A DNA stretch of 64,000 nucleotides, taken from contig NZ_JBLFFL010000007.1 in assembly GCF_051400755.1 (NCBI RefSeq), positions 62,001 to 126,000 of the forward strand, in the 5' to 3' direction. Shown here in pieces: positions 16,630 to 24,483 of the stretch. Under the pieces are notes generated by a model that saw only the letters and a list, made by a program, of their open reading frames with translations, did not search any database and was not told where the DNA came from. The position numbers and the translations under genes were made by a program. How positions within the stretch are numbered: position 1 is the first letter of the stretch; every line of letters starts with the position of its first letter. This DNA comes from Parapedobacter sp051400755. GTDB lineage: Bacteria > Bacteroidota > Bacteroidia > Sphingobacteriales > Sphingobacteriaceae.

Positions 16630-17334
16630 TCAGTAATCCACGGGGAGCACATGATGGATGCCAGCTGGTAGTTCCCCGCGCCGAAAACGATTGACCAATT
16701 CATGGGCCAGCCTGGTCGGTTCCGGTATCCGGTATTTGCCCACGCATTGCTGCATGATGTGCAGACAGTTTTGCATCCCCACCAAATGGCCCGGTGAGAT
16801 GTAGACCGGAGCTGTTTTGCTTTTGCTTCGGAAAGCGTACCCGATCTGCTCAGCGTTGGCCATGATCGGGGTATGGTCGCCCACCAATATACCGGGCTCT
16901 TCGTACTTGCCCGTCAGCAGTTTTTTGGCGCAGCCGATACTGGGTTGTCCGGTTTCGACGCCGAAATGCGCCGCAATGCCCAGCCTTCGCGGATGGGCGA
17001 TGCCGTGTCCATCGACCACCAGCACATCGGGCTTCATCGTGAGCTGCTCCCATGCGGTGGTTAACGCAGGCACCTCACGGAAGGCAAGGTACCCCGGAAC
17101 ATAGGGAAAATGGGTCTCGCCCTTGACGAGCGACCACCCTACCGGTCGCAGTTCGGGGAAAGAAAGGACAATAATGCCCGCATAGATGGTCGCGCTATAC
17201 AAATTCAAGGAAATATCAGCGCCTCCGATAAGACGGATGGGCAACTCCCGCTCGGCAATGTCCAGGTGCTGGCGCAATTCATGCTGCAAAACGGTCGCTT
17301 CGGGTATGCTTAACGTATCGTAATCTTTCAACAT
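16630..17334 (-). CDS. nfi: Deoxyribonuclease V (endonuclease V)
   Basis: A 234-residue enzyme that nicks DNA beside deoxyinosine. The family motifs are present: GGADISL with the first catalytic Asp, YVPGYLAFREVPA with the Glu and the PYIP-type wedge (here FPYVPG), and VVDGHGIAHPRRLGIAAHFG with the second Asp. The start MLKDYDTLSIPE at 17332-17334 fits the family better than the 17-residue extension. It diverges from the P-type ATPase. Confidence 0.92.
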   Translation of the reverse strand: MLKDYDTLSIPEATVLQHELRQHLDIAERELPIRLIGGADISLNLYSATIYAGIIVLSFPELRPVGWSLVKGETHFPYVPGYLAFREVPALTTAWEQLTMKPDVLVVDGHGIAHPRRLGIAAHFGVETGQPSIGCAKKLLTGKYEEPGILVGDHTPIMANAEQIGYAFRSKSKTAPVYISPGHLVGMQNCLHIMQQCVGKYRIPEPTRLAHELVNRFRRGELPAGIHHVLPVDY

Positions 17335-17418
17335 GTAAATATCCTCCCTGATATCAAACATATTTTTCCCGATATAGTTGTACACAAAAGGCTTTCGCTG
17401 AATGGATAATCACATGCT

Positions 17419-19986
17419 ATGGCTACAGCTTGGTATCAACAAACCACAGAACAAGTATTGGAAAACCTAGGCTCCTCGCCAAAAGGCCTTGAAAAAGACA
17501 GCATTGCAGCGTTGCACGACCGGTATGGTTTGAATCAGCTCGAAGCCGGAAAGCAGAAATCCAAGCTTGCCATCTTCATTGCACAGTTCAAAGATGTCAT
17601 GATCGCCATTCTCGGCGCGGCGGTGCTGATCTCTTTTTTAGTCGGAGAGCATACGGACGCTTACGTCATACTGGGCATCATCTTCGGCAATGCACTGATC
17701 GGCTATTTTCAAGAAAACCGGGCGGAACAAGCGATCCGGAAACTCCAGCAAATGGCGGCGCAGCACACGGTAGTCATGCGGAGCGGCACCTCCATGAAAA
17801 TCGAAGCCGCCCAGCTGGTTCCCGGTGATGTGGTGTTGCTCGAAGCGGGTGATATCGTACCGGCAGATGGCCGTCTATTGGACATCAGCGCCCTTAAAAC
17901 GGAGGAGGCGGTGCTGACTGGCGAAAGCCATTCCATCGAAAAACAGACCGCTCCCATCGACGGCTCGGATCTGCTGCCTGGCGATCAGCTCAACATGGCG
18001 TTCAAAGGCACGGTGGTGAGCAATGGCTCGGCCAAAATGATCGTGACCGATACCGGCATGAAGACCGAGATGGGCAAAATCGCGTCGATGCTGGAGCGTG
18101 ATGTACAGCGGACGCCCTTGCAGCGCAGGCTCCAGCGATTCAGCAAGCAATTGGTCTTCATCGTGCTGGCCATCTGTGCGGTGATATTTGCCTACGGCCT
18201 CTACCGCGGTGAGCCGATGCTGAACCTCTTTCTCACCGCCCTGTCCCTGGCGGTTGCCGCCCTGCCGGAAGCGCTTCCGGCCGTGATCACCATCGCGCTA
18301 GCCAATGGCGCTGCCCGGATGGTCAAGCAACAGGCGCTCATCAGGCGCCTTCCCGCGGTGGAGACACTGGGATCCGTGACCTACATCTGCAGCGATAAGA
18401 CCGGCACCCTGACCGAAAATAAAATGACCTTGGAGGAACTGTGGCAGCCGGATGATCATGACGAATCCTTGCTGATGCACGCCCTGCTGCTGAACAACGA
18501 GGTCCGGTACGACGAAGACGGCAAGCCCATGGGCGACTCCACCGAGACGGCCTTGGTCGCTCATGCTCTGCAAAAGGGCCTGACGGTAGCCGAAGCGGAA
18601 AAAGAATATCCGCCGATAGACAAGATCCCATTCGACTCGGAGCGGATGCGCATGAGCACGCTGCACCGGCATCAGGATGGCTACATCCTATTGGTCAAGG
18701 GCGCGCCGGCTAAGATCGCCGAAGTGCTGTCCGCCCGCCATCAGGATAAAAAACAGGAATGGCTGGACATTAACCGCAAATGGGCGAGCGAGGGCCTGCG
18801 GGTGCTCTTTTTGGCGTATAAGCACCTGGATAACAAGCCGGACAAACTGGACGAAACGCTGGAGCGGGAGCTAGATTTCCTGGGCATCGTAGGGATGATC
18901 GATCCGCCCCGTGAGGCGGTGATAGACGCCATCCGGCAGTGCAAAACGGCCGGTATCAAGCCCGTGATGATCACTGGTGATCAGCCGCTGACCGCCCTGG
19001 CCATCGCCAAGCGGCTTCACCTGACCGAAGCGACCGACGGAAGTGCCCTGACCGGTGCTGACCTCCAGAAACTGGAACCCGACGAATTGCGCAAAAAGGT
19101 GAAGGAAATCACAGTCTATGCGCGTGTATCGCCGGAACAGAAGCTGAACATCGTGCAAGCATTGCAGCAGAATGGCGAGTTTGTGGCGATGACGGGCGAC
19201 GGGGTGAATGATGCCCCCTCATTGAAGCAGGCTGACATCGGGGTGGCCATGGGCATCACAGGTTCGGATGTGGCCAAGGAAACGGCTCACATGATCTTGC
19301 TGGACGATAACTTCGCGACCATTGTCAAAGCCATCCGGGAGGGGCGCCGCATCTATGACAACATCCGTAAATTCATGCTCTATGTGCTGTCGTGTAACCT
19401 GGGTGAACTATTGGTGATCTTCTTTGCTCCTATCTTCGGGTTGGCTATTCCGCTGCTGCCCATCCATATCCTGTGGATCAACCTGGTAACCGATGGTCTC
19501 CCGGGACTGGCACTGGCTGGGGAGCCGGCGGAAAAAAACACGATGGAACGCCCTCCCCGTCCGCCTGAGGAAAGCCTTTTTGCAGGTGGACTCATCCCAC
19601 GGATCGCGTTGACGGGAACCCTGATGGCGTTGGGCGCATTTGTATTGCAATATATTGCGATGCGCAGGGGTTATGGGATACCGCTTCAACAAACCATGGT
19701 GTTCTCCCTGCTGAGTTTCGTCCAGCTGGGGAATGCGTTGGTCGTCAGAAGCCTGGACACATCGGCGATCCGCATCCCGCTCTTTCGAAATCCGCTATTA
19801 ATCGCCACCGTTATCACCTCGATCGGACTACAGTTATTGCTGGTCTATACTCCTTTTTTGCAACCGGTGTTTAAAACGGAAGCGCTACCGACCGAAGCCA
19901 TAGAGTTGACAGCGGCCATATCCGTGGCCTGCGTGGTGTGTATTGAGGTGACGAAACTGGTAGTCGCTAAAATATCAGGAAAGTAA
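17419..19986 (+). CDS. Cation-translocating P-type ATPase, Ca2+ (SERCA/PMR1) type
   Basis: A complete 855-residue P2A pump. Order: cytosolic N-terminus, helices 1-2, actuator loop with LTGES, helices 3-4 with LPEALPAV, phosphorylated Asp326 in DKTGTLT, nucleotide domain with KGAP, hinge MTGDGVNDAPSLKQADIG, then helices 5-10. Ca2+-site residues are visible: Glu in PEALP (helix 4), Asn and Glu in SCNLGEL (helix 5) and Asn/Asp in WINLVTDGLP (helix 6). It probably exports Ca2+ or Mn2+. The NlpE-like gene follows by 48 bases. Confidence 0.93.
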   Translation: MATAWYQQTTEQVLENLGSSPKGLEKDSIAALHDRYGLNQLEAGKQKSKLAIFIAQFKDVMIAILGAAVLISFLVGEHTDAYVILGIIFGNALIGYFQENRAEQAIRKLQQMAAQHTVVMRSGTSMKIEAAQLVPGDVVLLEAGDIVPADGRLLDISALKTEEAVLTGESHSIEKQTAPIDGSDLLPGDQLNMAFKGTVVSNGSAKMIVTDTGMKTEMGKIASMLERDVQRTPLQRRLQRFSKQLVFIVLAICAVIFAYGLYRGEPMLNLFLTALSLAVAALPEALPAVITIALANGAARMVKQQALIRRLPAVETLGSVTYICSDKTGTLTENKMTLEELWQPDDHDESLLMHALLLNNEVRYDEDGKPMGDSTETALVAHALQKGLTVAEAEKEYPPIDKIPFDSERMRMSTLHRHQDGYILLVKGAPAKIAEVLSARHQDKKQEWLDINRKWASEGLRVLFLAYKHLDNKPDKLDETLERELDFLGIVGMIDPPREAVIDAIRQCKTAGIKPVMITGDQPLTALAIAKRLHLTEATDGSALTGADLQKLEPDELRKKVKEITVYARVSPEQKLNIVQALQQNGEFVAMTGDGVNDAPSLKQADIGVAMGITGSDVAKETAHMILLDDNFATIVKAIREGRRIYDNIRKFMLYVLSCNLGELLVIFFAPIFGLAIPLLPIHILWINLVTDGLPGLALAGEPAEKNTMERPPRPPEESLFAGGLIPRIALTGTLMALGAFVLQYIAMRRGYGIPLQQTMVFSLLSFVQLGNALVVRSLDTSAIRIPLFRNPLLIATVITSIGLQLLLVYTPFLQPVFKTEALPTEAIELTAAISVACVVCIEVTKLVVAKISGK

Positions 19987-20034
19987 CATTTTTGGTACGC
20001 TTTATGCTCCTTTATCTGTTAAAAAATAATCGCC

Positions 20035-20814
20035 ATGAAAACCTCTTCAAGTGTAAAAGGAACGGTTAGCGGCCTGCTGGCCATCATGTTTCTCGCCAGC
20101 GCATGCCAAACCAAAAAAACAACGTCGGACCGAGCGATAGATGCCGCACACAATAGCCGCAACTCGGTCGATTGGTCCGGCACCTACCAAGGTACATTGC
20201 CTTGCGCCGATTGTCCGGGTATCCGCTACAACCTCACGTTGAACGAAGACAGTTCTTACCAATTGCAGACGCAATACCTGGATAAAGGCGATTCGGTGTT
20301 TACCGATTCGGGCACATTCACGTGGAATGATGCTGGAAGCCAGATTACGCTGCCCGAACGCGACGAGAAATTCCAGGTTGGTGAAGGCAGGCTACTTCAC
20401 CTGGACATGGAAGGCAAACGGATCACCGGAGAACTTGCCGAGCAGTATGTCCTAAACAAGGTCACGGAAACCATCACCGGACGGTACTGGAAACTCATTG
20501 AAGTGGGCGGAAAAGCAGTGGAAGCCGGGTCTACACAAAAAGAACCCTTTATCCGGCTGAACAGTGCGGAGAACCGGCTGGAAGCCACCGGCGGATGCAA
20601 TGGATTGGGCGGCACCTATGAATTGCAGGAGCCTAACCGCGTCAAATTTTCCCAGCTGATCGGTACGATGATGGCCTGCGAGAACATGGAGGTGGAGAAC
20701 GGATTGAAACGGGCATTGGAATCTGCTGATAGTTATCACGTACAAGGAGACACCTTGCAATTGTTCCGCGCGCGGATGGCGCCCTTGGCCAAATTCATTG
20801 CTGTAGCCAAATAA
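20035..20814 (+). CDS. NlpE N-terminal domain plus META domain lipoprotein
   Basis: A 259-residue lipoprotein (lipobox FLASAC, Cys24). Residues about 46-145 match the NlpE N-terminal domain, with GTYQGTLPCADCPGI and the CxxC pair Cys57/Cys60. Residues about 150-258 form a META/HslJ domain, with GGCNGLGGTYEL and IGTMMAC. NlpE senses lipoprotein traffic and copper stress in enterics; META domain function is obscure. Bacteroidota lack Cpx signalling as known, so the role is unclear. It ends at a terminator shared with tig. Confidence 0.85.
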   Translation: MKTSSSVKGTVSGLLAIMFLASACQTKKTTSDRAIDAAHNSRNSVDWSGTYQGTLPCADCPGIRYNLTLNEDSSYQLQTQYLDKGDSVFTDSGTFTWNDAGSQITLPERDEKFQVGEGRLLHLDMEGKRITGELAEQYVLNKVTETITGRYWKLIEVGGKAVEAGSTQKEPFIRLNSAENRLEATGGCNGLGGTYELQEPNRVKFSQLIGTMMACENMEVENGLKRALESADSYHVQGDTLQLFRARMAPLAKFIAVAK

Positions 20815-20824
20815 GATACGGTAT

Positions 20825-20860
20825 AAAAAAAGAGACTCCTATTCAGAAGCCTCTTTTTTT
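20825..20860. terminator. Bidirectional terminator between the NlpE-like gene and tig
   Basis: AAAAAAAGAG at 20825-20834 pairs with CTCTTTTTTT at 20851-20860, giving a T-run on either strand between convergent genes. Confidence 0.7.
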
Positions 20861-20884
20861 ATGTTCATAACCGACTGCCGTCGA

Positions 20885-22234
20885 TTACTTCAATTCCAAA
20901 AACTTGTCGTATTCGATATCTTTCTTTTCCAATTTGACCAGTCCCTTGAGGTAATCAAACACTTTCTGGGCTTTCACTTCATCAAATAGACGGTTAGCTT
21001 GTTCTTTGTCACCAAGCAATTGTACCGCGTATTGTGCCAACTGCTGATCGTTAGGCTCTTGTCCCCCGCCATACATTTTGATCTGCGCTGCGATCCGCTC
21101 CTTGGCCAAAGCCAACACTTCTTCGTATTTGACTTCCAGACTGTTTTGGGTGATGATACGATTTTCGATCAGCGTCCATTTCAGGTTTTTCAGGAAGTCA
21201 GCAAAACCTTCCTCCAACTCGTCATCCTTGATCTCGGGATTGGTGGTTTTCAACCACCGTTTCAAAAAGGCCTCGGGAAAGTCCACCTTTACCGCTTCCA
21301 GTCCTTTCAGGTACAGGTCATTTTGCAATTTTTGGGTGGCGTTCTGCACCAACATGCTTTCGACCTCTTCCCGCACTTTGTCGCGGAACGCTTCCTCGGA
21401 GGTGACAACACCTTCGCCGAACAGCTTTGTATAAAAATCCTCGGTCAATTCCGCTTCTTCGAGACGGTTCACATTTTTGACGGTCAGCTTAAACGTTGCG
21501 TTCTCCAATGCTTCCACCCCGTCTTCCTGGATGCCCAGGATACGGGCGATGTCCGCGGGTGTGCTGAACGCCTTCTTGACATCGATGGTTGCCTCATCAT
21601 CTTTTTTCAGTCCGATAAGGGTCTTCTTGATCTTTTTATCGTCGACCAGATCGATACGTACAGAGGCTGTATTCGCAATGCCGCCTTCGACCTCCTGTCC
21701 ATCCGCATCCACTTGTTTCAGCTCGGCATACAGCACGTCCCCGTCCTCGGACACCTCCGGATTGGTCATCTTGCCGTAGCTGCGGCGCAGGTTTTTGATG
21801 CGCGATTCCAATGTTTCTTCGTCAGCCTTGATGACATACTCGGTGAACTTGGATTTTTCGTCGAACGGAACCTCGAACTGCGGTGCCAGCCCAATTTCAT
21901 ATTGGAACGAAAATGTATCCTGAAAATCCCAGTTGTAGTCGTTTTGGTCATCTTCCTTGGGCAAGGGCTGCCCGAGGATCTCCAATTTATTGTCGCTGAT
22001 ATATTGATTGATTTGATCACTGACTAACCGATTCACCTCATCGAATAACACGGCCTTGCCGTAGGTACGCCTGATATGGGAAATCGGCACCATACCCGGA
22101 CGGAATCCTGGCAGTTTGGCTTTTTTGGCCTGTTCCTTAATCGCTTTGTCTACTTGGGGATTGTAGTCCTCCGGGGTGAGGGCCACCGTAATGACGGCAT
22201 TGATTTCGTCGATATTCTCGTGTGAAATGTTCAT
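20885..22234 (-). CDS. tig: Trigger factor
   Basis: A 449-residue ribosome-associated chaperone that shields nascent chains. The N-terminal ribosome-binding domain holds KLPGFRPGMVPISHIRRTYG, equivalent to the GFRxGxxP signature. A central region with SEDGDVLYAEL corresponds to the FKBP-like domain, and a long helical C-terminal domain follows from about residue 255. The ATG at 22232-22234 is preferred to the TTG two codons upstream. It follows the tRNA-Leu terminator. Confidence 0.93.
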   Translation of the reverse strand: MNISHENIDEINAVITVALTPEDYNPQVDKAIKEQAKKAKLPGFRPGMVPISHIRRTYGKAVLFDEVNRLVSDQINQYISDNKLEILGQPLPKEDDQNDYNWDFQDTFSFQYEIGLAPQFEVPFDEKSKFTEYVIKADEETLESRIKNLRRSYGKMTNPEVSEDGDVLYAELKQVDADGQEVEGGIANTASVRIDLVDDKKIKKTLIGLKKDDEATIDVKKAFSTPADIARILGIQEDGVEALENATFKLTVKNVNRLEEAELTEDFYTKLFGEGVVTSEEAFRDKVREEVESMLVQNATQKLQNDLYLKGLEAVKVDFPEAFLKRWLKTTNPEIKDDELEEGFADFLKNLKWTLIENRIITQNSLEVKYEEVLALAKERIAAQIKMYGGGQEPNDQQLAQYAVQLLGDKEQANRLFDEVKAQKVFDYLKGLVKLEKKDIEYDKFLELK

Positions 22235-22264
22235 ACTCAATTTTAAGCGTTTATCGCGTTCATA

Positions 22265-22293
22265 TAAAAAATCCTCCCGAAGTTTCGGGAGGA
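22265..22293 (-). terminator. Terminator of tRNA-Leu
   Basis: On the minus strand CCTCCCGAA pairs with TTCGGGAGG and is followed by TTTTTT, between the tRNA and tig. Confidence 0.85.
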
Positions 22294-22299
22294 CTCAAG

Positions 22300-22381
22300 T
22301 GCGGAAGAAGGGACTCGAACCCCCACGCCTTGCGGCGCCAGATCCTAAGTCTGGTGCGGCTACCAATTACGCCACTTCCGC
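22300..22381 (-). tRNA. tRNA-Leu (anticodon UAG)
   Basis: The minus strand folds as a class II tRNA of 82 bases including discriminator A and no encoded CCA. Acceptor arms GCGGAAG and CTTCCGC pair fully; the anticodon arm is CCAGA-CTTAGGA-TCTGG with anticodon TAG, reading CUA/CUG leucine codons. A variable arm CGCCGCAAGGCG and T-arm GGGGGTTCGAGTCCC are present. Confidence 0.96.
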
Positions 22382-22404
22382 ATAGGATTTCTTATTTTGG
22401 ACTG

Positions 22405-22412
22405 CAAAGGTA
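22405..22412 (-). promoter_or_regulatory. -7 promoter core (TACCTTTG) of tRNA-Leu
   Basis: Perfect TAnnTTTG match on the minus strand, 23 bases before the mature 5' end. Confidence 0.6.
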
Positions 22413-22462
22413 AAGTTTATTCCTTAAAACAGCAAACTTTTTTGCTCCAAAAAAACAGCCTT

Positions 22463-23422
22463 TTACGGGTTTTTCGTCTCATCGGTTTTGCGGCCGAATA
22501 CCGAGAAATGAACATACCGCCAAGGCCGAGCCTTCATGTCTGCGATCAGCTCTTCGAGGTTCTGGGAGGCCTGATTCAGGTTTTGGTACAATTGCTCATC
22601 CTTCAACAACAAACCGATGGAGCCTTGCCCCTGATTGATGCGATCGGTGATTGATTGGAAATCGCCCATCGCTTTATTGGCACTGGTGATGGTCTGCGCG
22701 AAATTGGCTTTGGCAACCTGGTCGGTGATGCTGTCCAGGTTGACCAGGACTTGTCCGATGCGCTCATTATTGTCCTTCAGATTGGACGTGATCGATTCGA
22801 CGTTAGACACGATATGGCTGATGCGATTGCGCTCGGAGACCACCAGCCCATCCAGTTGCTGGGTGATGCCCTCCAGGTTTTGAAGGGAATTGGCAATGCT
22901 GTTGATGCTCCGGTTAAAATCGCGTTGAAAATCTTTATTGATGGTGTTGTTGATGGAACTCAACACCGAATCCAATACGGCGGCAATATCCTGGGCTTTC
23001 TTCTGAATAGGCTCCACTTGTTCCATGATGTTTTTTTGCAGGCCAGCCTCCAGTTCATCCCCATCCTTGGCATAAGTGGGGCTGTCGCCCAGCTCGAAAA
23101 TAATGGCTTTGCCCCCCAGCAGGTCCGTGCTGGCGAGGCGCGCAACGGTGTTGGCGGGGATGGTATAGTTGCCCTTTATTTTGAATTCAGTTCGGATACG
23201 GCCATCGCGCTGCAGCTTCATATCCGACACCCGGCCGATCTGGTACCCGTTTACCAGTATCGGTTTGGATTCGGTAAGCCCATCTACCCGATCGTATATC
23301 GCATAGAACGTTTTATCGCTGCTGAACACATCGTTTCCTTTCAGAAAACTGTATCCCAATATCAAAATAGCGATAGCGCCTATGGCTAATACGCCAACCT
23401 TGGTTTCGTTTGATATTTTCAA
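22463..23422 (-). CDS. mlaD: MlaD/MCE family lipid transport protein
   Basis: A 319-residue protein with one N-terminal membrane helix (about 10-27) and an MCE domain at about 35-115 (YDRVDGLTESKPILVNGYQI). The rest is a long helical region rich in N, Q and I repeats. MCE proteins form hexameric rings that carry phospholipids between membranes. The ATPase and permease partners are not here. The start codon is TTG (23420-23422). It lies downstream of the amidase gene, as in many Bacteroidota. Confidence 0.87.
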   Translation of the reverse strand: MKISNETKVGVLAIGAIAILILGYSFLKGNDVFSSDKTFYAIYDRVDGLTESKPILVNGYQIGRVSDMKLQRDGRIRTEFKIKGNYTIPANTVARLASTDLLGGKAIIFELGDSPTYAKDGDELEAGLQKNIMEQVEPIQKKAQDIAAVLDSVLSSINNTINKDFQRDFNRSINSIANSLQNLEGITQQLDGLVVSERNRISHIVSNVESITSNLKDNNERIGQVLVNLDSITDQVAKANFAQTITSANKAMGDFQSITDRINQGQGSIGLLLKDEQLYQNLNQASQNLEELIADMKARPWRYVHFSVFGRKTDETKNP

Positions 23423-23448
23423 GATTTCCTACTTTAGTTGTCTATCTT

Positions 23449-23456
23449 CAAAGATA
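23449..23456 (-). promoter_or_regulatory. -7 promoter core (TATCTTTG) of mlaD
   Basis: Perfect TAnnTTTG match on the minus strand, 26 bases before the TTG start, so mlaD can be expressed apart from the amidase gene. Confidence 0.5.
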
Positions 23457-23506
23457 CTCATTTTAAACAACCCAGGCGCTGATATTGTTTATCAATAGGT
23501 ATGCGG

Positions 23507-24355
23507 TCAGCGTTCCACCTGCCGTTTGTATGCTTTGATAGCATCCACCAGGTTTTTCACGATTTCCGCTTGCCCGCTTTCCGACTTCATGTAGGTTTCT
23601 TCATCGGGGTTGCTGATGAAGCCGATTTCGGTCAGCACCGCTGGCATACCTGCACGGGCCAGTACCGCCAGGCTCAATTCCTGTACCCCGCGGTCTTCCC
23701 TGCCCGATTTGACATACTGTTCCTGGATAAACGACGCAAACCGGATGCTTTGGTCGCGGAATTGATTTTTCATCAACGACAACATGATCGAGCTGGCCGG
23801 GTCATTGGGATCAAAGCCCTGATAATTCTCTTCGTAGTTTTCTTCCAGCAGAATATCCTTATTTTCACGTTCGGCCTTTTCGCGCAGGCTGGCATCCTGC
23901 TCGTCCAATCTACCGAAAAGCGATACAAAGGTCTCGGTACCCCGGATGCTTTTGTTCTGAGTAGTATAGTATTTACCCTTGCTGTTGCGTACCCGCCTGA
24001 GGGGCGTCGCGTTGCAGTGGATGGAGATGAACAGGTCGGCTTTCTTTGCATTGGCAAACTCAATGCGCTTATACAGCTCCACATTGACGTCGGTAGTCCG
24101 GGTGAAATATACCTTCGTGCCGGGGATCTGGGTCTCGATAGCTTTACCCAGTTTCAGAGCCACTTGCAGGGCAATGTTTTTTTCGAGGGATGATGCTCCT
24201 TGGGCGCCGGGGATTTCTCCGCCGTGCCCCGCGTCCAGCACGATGGTCCTGACGGTATAAATCGTATCTTGATCGGCATTCGCGAAAGAGATCGTTTGTA
24301 TAACAACTGCTAAAAGAACGGAATATAAAATATGGGTAGTGAAACGTTTGATCAT
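23507..24355 (-). CDS. N-acetylmuramoyl-L-alanine amidase (Amidase_3)
   Basis: A 282-residue exported zinc amidase that cuts the peptide stem from glycan strands at septation. After a signal peptide (to about 27) the zinc site is visible: His in LDAGHGGEIPG, Glu in SLEKNIALQVA, His in ISIHCNATP and the catalytic Glu in LTEIGFISNPDEE. An insertion of about 60 residues between the last two is rich in charge (REKAERENKDILLEENYEE) and may be the regulatory helix. Divergent from lptD. Confidence 0.92.
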   Translation of the reverse strand: MIKRFTTHILYSVLLAVVIQTISFANADQDTIYTVRTIVLDAGHGGEIPGAQGASSLEKNIALQVALKLGKAIETQIPGTKVYFTRTTDVNVELYKRIEFANAKKADLFISIHCNATPLRRVRNSKGKYYTTQNKSIRGTETFVSLFGRLDEQDASLREKAERENKDILLEENYEENYQGFDPNDPASSIMLSLMKNQFRDQSIRFASFIQEQYVKSGREDRGVQELSLAVLARAGMPAVLTEIGFISNPDEETYMKSESGQAEIVKNLVDAIKAYKRQVER

Positions 24356-24440
24356 ATCGATGTTATGAGTTGCTGTTTTCTCCAAAAAAAGATTGTAGCG
24401 TGAATAGTTTTGAAAACGTCAACAATTTAACTAATTTAAT

Positions 24441-24448
24441 TAATTTTG
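24441..24448 (+). promoter_or_regulatory. -7 promoter core (TAATTTTG) of lptD
   Basis: Perfect TAnnTTTG match 35 bases before the TTG at 24484. Confidence 0.5.
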
Positions 24449-24483
24449 TGCACCATTGCGATTTATTGCAAAAATAATATTCA

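Noticed and set aside
20999..22027. A 342-codon plus-strand frame inside trigger factor
   Set aside because: Antisense to tig, low-complexity F/L/Q-rich product with no family features.
22655..23389. A 244-codon plus-strand frame inside mlaD
   Set aside because: Antisense to a protein with a clear MCE domain; no independent evidence.
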